Source of the DNA: Prorocentrum cordatum
Taxonomy: Eukaryota; Sar; Dinophyceae; Prorocentrales; Prorocentraceae
DNA: 27,500 nucleotides
Assembly (NCBI GenBank): GCA_963575745.1
Contig: CAUYUJ010019276.1
Span: 52,501 to 80,000, forward strand
Direction of reading: 5' to 3'
Part shown: one piece after another, positions 10,801 through 19,442 of the stretch
Position numbering within the stretch: the first letter of the stretch is position 1
Layout: the number at the start of each line of letters is the position of its first letter
Translations under genes and position numbers: made by a program
Notes under the pieces: generated by a model
The model's database searches: none
Told to the model about the DNA's origin: nothing
What the model saw: only the letters and a program-made list of their open reading frames with translations

Positions 10801-10925
10801 AACAGCTGCTGCTGCGCCCTGCTGCTGCTCTGCTGCTGCCTCGCAGCTGCCCTGCTGCTGCTCCGCTGCTGCCTCGCTGCCGCCCCGCTGCTGCCCTGCT
10901 GCTGCCGCGCTGCGCCCCGCTGCTT
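10801..10925 (+). repeat. (CTGCTGCTGCC)n minisatellite
   Basis: About ten CTG-CTG-C(C/T) blocks in tandem just after the exon-like segment. It gives long alanine/leucine/glutamine frames on both strands that I do not read as genes. Confidence 0.85.
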
Positions 10926-11558
10926 CTCTGCGCCTCTCTGCGGATGCCCCAAAACCCCGACGCGCGCGCAATCTTGCGCAACACCCATAAGATCAGCTGG
11001 AGCAGGCCAACAACTCCCACCACGACCAGAAGAAGCTGCTCGCAAAGCAGAAACGGGAAACCGACTGGAGGAACGGTCAGCGACAGAAAGAAGGCTGAGG
11101 ACCCGCTGCCCTGCTGCGGCCTTGATGCGCCCTGCTGCTGTCCTGCCGCCCTCTCTGCCCGTTCCTCCAGTTGGTCCTCGGGGCGCGCTGGCCGTCGCGG
11201 AGAAGCTCCTCTTGGCGCGGGGGGAGCGGCGGGCGCGCTCCTCCTGCGCGGCCGTGGGCCGCCTGCCCGCCCGGGTCGCCAAGAAGATGTGGCTCTGGGA
11301 GAAGCGCCCGCCGAAGTACCGCACTAGGCACTGCTGCGGGCAGCGGGGGGGGGGCGCTCTGCCCGCCGCCCCGCCGACGCCGGCGCGGGGCGAGAAAAAG
11401 CACGCCCGCCGCCCGCGCGAGCTGGGGCTGGCGAGGGCACCCGGGGAGGGGAGAGGGAGCGGCGACGGCGCGCAGAGACGGCGTCTGGGGGGGGGGGGCG
11501 GCGGGGCCGCGACCCCGCCGCGCGCGGAGAGGGGCGGCGCGCGGAAACAAGAACACCG
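10926..11558. other. GC-rich intervening sequence, probable intron or insertion
   Basis: The open frames are low-complexity (Pro/Arg/Ala-rich) and overlap on both strands. None has motifs. Its position between two parts of what looks like one transposase gene suggests an intron or an inserted segment. Confidence 0.35.
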
Positions 11559-12150
11559 ACACCAACGCAAGGTCAGAGCAGAAACAACAACGCAGCAGGA
11601 ACAGCCACACAGACAACCAACAGGAACAACGACACAACGCACCGACAGCACGCCGACAGCGGCAAACATACGGAAACAGGCAACCAGGAGCAACAGCACA
11701 GCAGGAACAACGACGCAGCCATCCAACGGAAACAACGATGCGTCGGCACAGCAGCGCGCCGACGGCGGCAAAAGGAGAAACAATAACAGCAACGACCGCG
11801 ACGCCGACAATCGACCAATCAAAAACAATACAACCACGGAAGTAAGAACGGAAACAGCCGACAGAACAGCGACAGAACGCCGCAAAATCACACCGACGGC
11901 GGCAAACAGAAAACAGCTGAGCCCCCTGCAGTGAGAATGGGCATCCGAAAAATTGGACGCCCTCATCGACGCATCGCAAGCGACGCCGCCACGACGGAAA
12001 CAACAAGGGCAACATCTGACTGAAACAGCGACGCAACGCAGCAATATCACACCAACGGCGGCAAACAGAAAACAGCTGACTCCCCTGCTAGGATAAAGGG
12101 CATCCGAATAGATGGATACCCTCATTCACCCATCGACTGCGACGCCGCCG
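11559..12150 (+). repeat. Degenerate CAACGAC/CGGCGGCAAAC repeats with a 159-bp duplication
   Basis: AACAACGACGCAGC-like and GACGGCGGCAAACA-like words recur. A longer unit containing CGGCGGCAAACAGAAAACAG and, ~65 bp later, GACGCCGCC begins at 11891 and again at 12050 (period 159 bp, clearly diverged). The Gln/Thr/Asn-rich open frame across it follows from the repeats. Confidence 0.65.
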
Positions 12151-12246
12151 CCCTCGCAGCCCATTTTGACTCTGTGCAAGTCGGCTTCAAGGCGCGCCCG
12201 CCGTTCATTTTCGCTCAGCGCGCATGCGCTGGACCGGCCGTCTAAG

Positions 12247-13495
12247 CCGCCACCCTGCCCCAATCGGCGACGGGGAAGAGCGCGACCAAACGCCCCGCCG
12301 CCGCCCCCGCGCCGAAGAAGCGACCAGCGGGAGCGTTCAGGCCGCTTCCTTTGCGCAAGAGGGGCAAAGACAGGTTGGGCCAACGCCAGAAGACTCAGCA
12401 GAAGAAGGTCGAGCACGTCCGCCACGGCCAGAAGACGGAGGAATCGCGGAAGGAGCGCGGGACGCGGCCCCGCACCTACGACAGCTTCCACGGGAAGACT
12501 TCGGACCAGATGGTAGACATGCACATCGAGGACGGCGTTGTGCTCGACTGGGAAGGCCGCACCTGCCCGCACTGCGCCGCCGGGCCCTTGGGCGCGCGGG
12601 TGGAGGACGACACTCACGGCCCGCGCTGGCGGTGCAACAGCGGCAAGCTGCGCGGCAAGACCGCCCACCCGTGCACTGCCCACCCCGTCTTCAAGTCTGG
12701 CGGCGGTTGCCAGTGGCCAAGTCTGTCGACGACGGCAGCCTCGCGCTCGGCCCGGCCGCCGCCCAGATGCACTTGCCGACGAGGGTGAACCACAAGATGG
12801 TCGAGGACATGAGCAGGGCCACGGCGGCCGCGCGGGAGATCTACGCCGAGAAGAATGAGAAGGACACTGCCTTCGGCGACAGCGGCCAGCGGCGCCGGTT
12901 CGACGCGGAGGCGGGCGAGGCGGCATTCCGCGCCCAGGTCTCCGATGAAGGCCTTTCCAAGACGTGGGAGCAGCGGGCGGGCGTCGTTGAGCGCGGGCGC
13001 CCTGGGGGCCTCGCGCCATGGAAGACCCGGACTGACGGCGCCGAAGCCAACGCGCCAGGCCCAGGCGCCATCAAGAAGAGCGACTGGGCGCCGTTCCTGA
13101 AGGGCCGCCTGGAGAACATGAAGGCGACCCCGCACTCTGATGGAGCCCGCAGCTACAAGATGCGCGCGACGGGCGTCGCGCACGAGAACGCGGCGCACCG
13201 CGAGAAGCGGAAGAAGATCAGAGGGAAGCGGGCGCGGCTGAAGCCCATCTACTCGAAGGTGGCCACCCACAAGTTGCCTGACGGCTCCACGATCAAGGTG
13301 AAGGCGGGGGCTCGAATCATAGACCGCGCATGGAGGTTCATCAAAAATCTCATCGGCACGCGCGCAGACCTTCCACGCAGCAGGCAGCTCGCGGCTTCTG
13401 TTCGCTCGGCACAGTTCGAGTATTGGAACAGGGGCCAGGACATGTGGGCGGCGCCCTCGGGCGCTATCTGGGTGGTCATGGGCTCGGCGTACTGA
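12247..13495 (+). CDS. ISXO2/IS1595-like DDE transposase, zinc ribbon plus catalytic domain, one frameshift
   Basis: The first part (open from 12246, after an in-frame TAA at 12243-12245) is basic and then reads WEGRTCPHC, with CPHC at 12564-12575, a later RC, and HPVF. This resembles the N-terminal zinc ribbon of IS1595-type transposases. Near 12713 the sensible frame moves to a second + frame that runs to a TGA at 13496-13498. That frame contains VNHKMVEDM, then HSDGARSYK (13133-13159, probable second catalytic Asp), VAHENAAHREKR, VATHKLPDGSTIKVKAG and a C-terminal RSAQFEYWNRGQDMW, all in the family order. The expected first catalytic Asp-Glu region reads FDAEAGEAAFR (~12899), so the acidic pair may be altered. 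Known role of the family: cut-and-paste transposition in the nucleus. The frameshift near 12713 and the doubtful first acidic residue suggest an inactive copy or a domesticated gene. The family call is from remembered motifs. Confidence 0.6.
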
Positions 13496-13540
13496 GGCGG
13501 TTTCGGCATGCTCTGCGCGGAGATGAGCGGCGTGTCCTGG

Positions 13541-14459
13541 GTGCGCGCGCGTGGTGTGTGTGTGTGTGTTGTGTGTGTGTTGTGTGTGAATGTGTGTGCG
13601 TGTGTGCGTATGTGCGTGCGCGTGCGCGTGTGCGTGTGCGCGTGCGTGTGCGCGTGCGCGCGCGCGTGCGTGTGCGTGTGCGTGTGCGTGCGCGTGTGCG
13701 TGTGCGCGTGCGCGTGCGCGTGCGTGTGCGTGTGCGTGTGCGTCTGCGTGCGCGTGTGCGTGCGCGTGTGCGTGTGCGCGCGCGCGTGCGTGCGTGCGTG
13801 CGTGCGTGTGTGCGTGCGTGCGTATGTGCGTGTGTCTGTGTCTGTGTCTGTGTCTGTGTCTGTGTCTGTGTCTGCGTATGTGTCTGTGTCTGTGTCTGTG
13901 TCTGTGTCTGTGCCTGTGTCTGAGTCTGCGTCTGTGTCTGTCTCTGTGTCTGTGTCTGTGTCTGTGTCTGTGGCTGTGGCTGTGGCTGTGGCTGTGGCTG
14001 TGGCTGTGGCTGTGGCTGTGGCTGTGGCTATGTCTGTGTCTGTGTCTGTGTCTGTGTCTGTGTCTGTGTCTGTGTCTGTGTCTGTGTCTGTGCCTGCGCC
14101 TGCGTCTGTGTCTGTGTCTGTGCCAGTGTCTGTGTCTGTGTCTGTGTCTGTGTCTGTGTCTGTGTCTGTGTCTGTGTCTGTGGCTATGTCTGTGTCTGTG
14201 TCTGTGTCTGTGTCTGCGTCTGTGTCTTTGTCTGTGTCTGTGTCTGTGTCTGTGTCTGTATATGTGTCTGTGTCTGTGTGTGTGCGTGTGTGTGTGCGTG
14301 TGTGTGCGTGTGTGTGTGCGCGCGTGCGTGCGCGCGTGCGTGCGTGTGCGCGGGGCGCGCGCGCGCGCGTGCGTGCGCGCGCGCGTGCGTGCGCGGGGGC
14401 GGGGGCGCGCGCGCGCGCGCGCGCGCGCGCGCGTGCGTGCGCGCGCGCGCGTGCGCGCG

Positions 14460-14491
<32 letters not shown>
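13541..14491 (+). repeat. Alternating TG/CG and TGTGTC array ending in G31
   Basis: Order: (TG)n/(CG)n mixtures (13541-13830), a TGTGTC hexamer array (13831-14277) with an inner GGCTGT block (about 13970-14028), TG/CG again (14278-14460), then 31 consecutive G (14461-14491). Most of it alternates purine and pyrimidine, which favours Z-DNA. Long open frames on both strands are repeat artefacts. Confidence 0.95.
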
Positions 14492-14889
14492 CTCACGCTG
14501 CGCTGAAGGCGGTGTTTTAACTTTGGAATGCGTTCTGCGCCGCGGTATGTTGGGCCAGCATGGCGAGCGTGCCCCAGCGAAAGGTGCGCAGATACGCATA
14601 CTGGTTTCGACTTGCTTCATGACGTCGAGACTAGAGAAAAACAAACGAAGCCACACATGATGTTGCTTGTGGGGATGAGGAGGCGGACAGCACCCGACTG
14701 TTCTCATGTGGATATGATGGGGCCGAGTCGTTGCCGTCGTCGCCGCGCCGTCGTCGCCGCCAGTCTTGCCGCCGCCCGCTCGCCCCCCCCCCCCCCCCCC
14801 CCCCCCCCCGACACCGCGAATGCGTTCGGGCGCCCTCCGAGTGACCTGTCATTCCCGCCCAGCCACAAGCCCGCAGCAAATCTCAGGCC
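14492..14889. other. Spacer with a 27-C homopolymer
   Basis: No gene seen. A run of 27 C lies at 14783-14809, only ~290 bp after the G31 run on the same strand, so the two runs are complementary in sequence. Confidence 0.6.
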
Positions 14890-14964
14890 ATGGCGTTCGA
14901 GTACGTCTTCATCCAGAACGTCGCGCATGGCACCCCCATGCCGCCCGATTCAGCGCGGCGCAAG

Positions 14965-15137
14965 GTTGGGCTTCCGCGGGCCTCAGCGCTTGGCCGCGGG
15001 CGAGGACGGGGGCGGGGGGGGTCCAGCGATAGTTTGTTGCGTATACACTGGTGGTGCTATCTGTTTTTTTAATCATTGCCCCCAACGGCCCAACTGCGCA
15101 TTGGGGCGGTGAGTAGTGTATTCTCGGTGGGCCCCAG
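14965..15137 (+). other. Probable GT-AG intron
   Basis: Exon 14890-14964 is exactly 25 codons and ends AAG before GTTGGG. CCCCAG at 15132-15137 is a good acceptor and leaves the next exon in the same phase (reading DKFIACFWPNFF). A second AG at 15115-15116 also keeps phase. The intervening sequence contains a poly-G tract and a poly-T tract and does not read as protein. Confidence 0.5.
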
Positions 15138-16738
15138 GACAAATTCATCGCGTGCTTCTGGCCCAACTTCTTCCAATCTCAGAATAGTGCGATTCCTTTC
15201 GCGGCGCCAGGCTTCGCGGGCCCGCTGCGGGTGTCGGGCGACCCCGCAATAGGCGACGCGCTTGTCCGCGAGTACCGCTGCTTCGAAGTGGCGGCGGAAT
15301 GCCACGATGACCGCGACCGCACGCGCACCGAAGCGCTCACCTCCACCGACTACCCGCACTGACACGACGCGACGGAGGTCGAGTGGTCCACCACGTGTAG
15401 CAGGATGGAATGGATCGTGCAGCAGTCGCTCGGCCTACCCCCGCACTGCACAGCGGTCTCTGACGTGGGCGACGTGCAACCGAGCCACCGCGCGCACGCG
15501 GGCCCAAGTTTCGGCATCCGCGGTTTGCGCCGCCGCCTGCAGTGAGGCGCGGGCGCGGCCTGCGCAACCGTAGTTTTGAACGTGATCAGTTGTCAGTTCC
15601 CCGCAGCCGCTCGCGCCTTTAACATTGCCGATTGCATAACAATGCCAACCAAAGGCTGCCCCACGTTGGATTGCGGTGCCCCGAAAGCCCCTGGCCGGGA
15701 AGCCAAACCGCTCAGTTGCGTCCGTTTTCTGCGACGTCATCCAGCTCGCAGCTGTTTGGGCCTCCTGGCGAACCTGCAGCGCGGTTCCAGACCGTGCCAT
15801 GTCCGCGTACGAGGGCCTCAAGGCGGCGACCGGGGGCTGGTTTTGCCGCCCTCTGCCAAAGCCCATGGCGACGGCCGCGCTGCCGAAGGGCGAGCTGGAA
15901 CCATTTCTCAAGCTCGCCAACGACGTCGGGGACCACGAAACCCGCTTGTCCACTACATTGACTTCATCACCGGGCACACGGACCCAATCCCCCCCGAGCT
16001 TGACGAGCTGCACAAGGCGGCGCGGAAGGATGACGAGCACCACAGGTTGCCGCCACTGTTCGGCTTGAAGACGACGCCGCCGAGCCACGTGACCGCCCAG
16101 ATCTGTATCTTCGACGGCCCCGACGGCTCGAAGACCATCATCAAGCGCTGCAAACCCAATAAGACGAAGACGGCCATCTTCGCCAGCATGGCTTTCGGCA
16201 GGGTCAAGAAGCTCTGCTTCCAGCGCCCCAAGACGGAAGGCCTCGGAAAAAGATGGCGAGGGCGGGGTGGCATTTTTTGCAAGTTCTCTACCGCCGAAAG
16301 AAATTGACACCCTGGCACTGTCGCCGCCCAGGCGCGGGGTCCAGGTGCACAGTGCGCCTTTGCGCGCTTTGACGGGAAGCACTTCGGGGCGTTTTTCTTG
16401 CCGCCAGACGTCAAGACGAAGGCCGCGGTGAACGTGTTCTACGAGTTGTCGGGCGACGCCATCAACGCTGGCTTCGAGTGCATCCAAAAGAACTCGCCCC
16501 GCTGCGCGGCCGACCTCACGCAGTTAATCTGGCAGGCGAAGGCGCTGCGCAACGGCGCCCCCTCCACGGCTGGCCCATTGCCTCGGTGGCGAAGGCGCCG
16601 AGCGGGCTCGCAGCGGAGGGTTCGCTCGCGAAGAAGGAGACCGAGCGGCACATCACCCCGACGGAGGAACACTTCAGGCCGCGGGTGCTCAACGCCATGG
16701 CAGAAATCATGGGCCCGTTCGGGCCCCTCGTGCGCATT

Positions 16739-16762
16739 GGCGAACCGAATTTCGGAAAGACG
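16739..16762 (+). other. Walker A-like P-loop motif
   Basis: Codons spell GEPNFGKT, matching GxxxxGK[ST], preceded by a hydrophobic strand-like LVRI and followed by PLG. It marks the only nucleotide-binding signature seen in the decayed gene. Confidence 0.5.
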
Positions 16763-17789
16763 CCCCTGGGGCGGCCGTGCCTCTCCGCGCTCTGCCGCCG
16801 CAACGCCCGCGTCCACGAAATGGGCCCCGAATCCGCGCGCGCCCGCGCGACGCCCGAGATCGACTTCCTGCGCGGGGGGCCCGGATCTCTCACGATGGGC
16901 GACTTCTTGGGTGATGGTTCCCTCAACCAGTTGCCGTCGAACATGGTCAAGGCCTTGCTGGACGTCGGCCAGTTCGAGTCCATGCGCTGGGCGCGGCGGG
17001 GGCGACCAAGGGGGTGAAGGGCGAGCCGCGCGCCATTGCAGACCAGGTGCACGACCCCGAGCCAGTGAAGAATGACTGCCGGCCGTCCGCCGAGTGCCAG
17101 GATTTCTTCAACCTCGCCAGGCCAGCCTTTCACGAGAAGGCTACTCGCGCTTGCGCGATGGCACTCATGAAGCGGGGGGGCCCTTCGTGAACACTAAGAC
17201 TCACGCATGCTGGCGCGCCCCGGGGGCCGAGGAGGCCGACGCCCAGCGCAAGTCGATCTGCCGCTTGGACGAGTACTTGACGACGGAGGGCAAGCGACTC
17301 CACGGCCTGTTCAAGGCGGGGGACCTCACGCCACCGACGAACAAGGACGCGCTGCTTCAGAAGGAGCAAACCTTTGTGGAAAACGCCTTCGGGGCCAGAG
17401 CCACGGCGACGGCTGCTCCGGCGCGCGCGCAGATCGCCGTGAAGGAAGAGCCCCAGTCTCCAGAGACACGGAGGTTCAGGAGCTTGGCTGCCTTCTGGCA
17501 CGATCGACATCGACAGCTCCCCGCCCCCAGCGAAGCTGCAGGCAACTGGGGCGTCTTCGGCATCTGCGGCTGCTGTCCCAACCCGCGGCGAGCTGGAGGT
17601 GGATCTTTCGCAGGCCTTGGGCGAGAGCGGCGTGGTTGCGCCTCCTCGAATGTCATCAGCAGGGGAGGAAGAGGCCGCCGAGTCTTTCCTCTGCTTCGAA
17701 TGAACGGGCGGCTGCGCGCGCCCGCGCCCACAGGCGCGCTGTCGGCTCGGGCCCAGGATGTGCCCCAGAAGAGCCATCTGCGCGCTTGA

Positions 17790-17921
17790 TGAACACCCAT
17801 GATTCGAGCATGCTCACCACTTCTGTTGAACTCCCTAAAAAACAAGCGTCGGGTACATTGAGATGCGCCGCAGGCCAGTCACAGGCCAGCGTGACATCGA
17901 AAACCAAGAACATGAGGATGT
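17790..17921. other. Short spacer after the decayed gene
   Basis: No feature seen. Confidence 0.4.
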
Positions 17922-17951
17922 TATATATATATATATATATACATATATATA
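17922..17951 (+). repeat. (TA)n microsatellite
   Basis: A short run of TATATA with one ACATA interruption. Confidence 0.85.
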
Positions 17952-18371
17952 AACCTTCAGACTGGAGCACTCCAAAAACACAAAGAAAAATGCAAACAAA
18001 GTGTGGGAGGCTTTCTCGGTTACGGCGGCGGGGGTGGCGTAAGTATTGAAATCTATGTTTTTGGGTGGTTTGGTTTTCCTGTGTTTTTGGAGCTTTCCAG
18101 TCTTGAGGCTTTGGTTTGTTTGGTTGTGGCTTGGTTGTTCATTGTGCTTCTGTTTTTTTTTCAATGCCGTCTTCCTCTCCCCCCTCGCGGAAGGAAGACC
18201 TGTCGCGCTGGAGTCGGAGGAGCAGGAGGAGGAGGAGGAGGAGGACGAGGACGAGGAGAGGGGAGAGCAGGGGGAGGAGAAAGAAGAAAGAGGAAAAAGA
18301 GGAAGAAGCAGAGAAGCAGGGAGAGGCATGATGACAGATGAGGAGGAACACGTCTGAACGCGTGGGGGGGT
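17952..18371. other. Non-genic stretch with T/G-rich and purine-rich blocks
   Basis: 18040-18170 is rich in TTTGG/GTTTG words. 18215-18345 is a GGA/GAA homopurine tract. No gene is supported. Confidence 0.5.
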
Positions 18372-18933
18372 CTACCACATTTATGCACACACATGTAGAC
18401 ACATGCGCATGTACATATACGCAGACGTATACAATTACATATACAGATCCACGTACACACGTATAACTAAATGCATAAACATATGGACTTATACATACAA
18501 AAGTGCATATGCACATGCAAAAACATACACACATACATTTGCAAGTACATATACATACACATACACGTGCACCCACACTTACATATACACATTCATATAG
18601 ACATACAGCCATATGCATATACCTAATAATAAGTATACACTTGTATAATTACATGTGTATATACATATATGAAAATCTGCAGATCAATATTCAGATACAT
18701 GCGCAAATGCGTAAAAGAACATATACACCTACACAAGCATTTACATGTACACATACATATACATCCCCGTATACAAATACCCATACATATACCCCTACGT
18801 ATACATGTATACACACGTCTGCATAAGCCCGTAATCAGATGCATACCTATTTATATATATAGAAAATGTATATAAATTTATATATACACGTATACAAACA
18901 ATACTCATATAGATAAACATGTATATACATATG
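18372..18933 (+). repeat. Degenerate CATACA/TATACA microsatellite, left flank of the retrotransposon
   Basis: About 560 bp of (CATATACA)-like sequence. The same kind of sequence continues at 25389-25436 on the other side of the retrotransposon, as expected if the element inserted into one microsatellite. Confidence 0.85.
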
Positions 18934-19093
18934 TCTATGATTGGCGGATTCCTGGGCGCCAGCCTTACAGATTCACAGCACTTTTGCTCCAGACCGACCA
19001 CGCTGTCAATCTGTGTGATTGCGGCCCAGAGCCGCTCGCATCTAGATGCCTCAGCCTCGCAGAGGTTACCCCCCGCGAGGCAATCACAACTCC
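18934..19093 (-). repeat. Split direct repeat B2 (3' terminus)
   Basis: Second copy of the B repeat. Its outer end (TCTATG on the + strand) meets CATATG microsatellite outside, which fixes the element's 3' end. Confidence 0.9.
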
Positions 19094-19152
19094 AGTGCAA
19101 GTGTAGAAAGGCTCTAACAGCAGGGTGGGACAAAAGGGGGACCGAGGGAGGG

Positions 19153-19235
19153 AAGCTTGAGCATTGATGCAACGACGGTCGCAACGGCGCCCTCTCATCC
19201 TATCTCGCAGAGAACACCAGGCACGCCAGAGCAAT
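19153..19235 (-). repeat. Split direct repeat A2 (internal copy)
   Basis: Identical to A1. It abuts B1 at 19235, one base being shared in the comparison, and is separated from B2 by 59 bp (19094-19152). Confidence 0.9.
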
Positions 19236-19394
19236 CTATGCTTGGCGGATTCCTGGGCGCCAGCCTTACAGATTCACAGCACTTTTGCTCCAGACCGACC
19301 ATGCTGTCAATCTGTGTGATTGCGGCCCAGAGCCGCTCGCATCTAGATGCCTCAGCCTCGCAGAGGTTACCCCCCGCGAGGCAATCACAACTCC
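19235..19394 (-). repeat. Split direct repeat B1 (internal copy)
   Basis: 160 bp, matching 18934-19093 at 158 positions. Differences are at the 18940/19241 pair (A/C on +) and one C/T transition near 19302. It lies 48 bp after the stop codon of the long retrotransposon frame. Confidence 0.9.
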
Positions 19395-19442
19395 GAACCA
19401 GAAAGCAAACACTGAAACTTTGCGAAACTCTCACACTGGCCC

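Larger units (their letters stand above)
14890..17789 (+). pseudogene. Decayed multi-exon gene with a Walker-A-like P-loop
   Basis: Coding-like segments follow one another on the + strand but in changing frames. Segments: 14890-14964 (ATG, MAFEYVFIQNVAHG); 15138-15542, containing FIACFWPNFF and TCSRMEWIVQQSLG, broken by a TGA at 15360-15362; ~15590-15675; 15676-15957 (SAYEGLKAATGGWF); ~15950-16304 (VHYIDFITGHTDPIPPELDE); ~16370-16570 (FFLPPDVKTKAAVNVFYE); ~16570-17014; 17008-17187; and 17180-17786 (FVNTKTHACWRAPG). The sixth-to-seventh segments lead to GEPNFGKT (16739-16762), which fits the Walker A pattern GxxxxGK[ST], followed by EIDFLRGGPG, a possible Walker B region. Together they resemble, from memory, a dinoflagellate multi-copy protein family of unknown function. 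I do not know the reaction or partner. At least six frame changes and two in-frame stops argue for a pseudogene, unless there are undetected introns or sequence errors. Confidence 0.5.

Noticed and set aside
10614-12125. 503-codon minus-strand open frame
   Set aside because: Runs antisense through the transposase exon, CTG repeats and GC-rich DNA; low-complexity Arg/Ser/Cys composition and no motifs.
12614-14707. 697-codon minus-strand open frame rich in HRHRHR and AHAHAH
   Set aside because: Mostly the complement of the TG/TGTGTC array plus the antisense of the transposase.
18795-19184. Minus-strand open frame starting in repeat A2
   Set aside because: Its first residues copy the upstream part of ORF1 because A2 duplicates A1; the rest runs through spacer, B2 and microsatellite.
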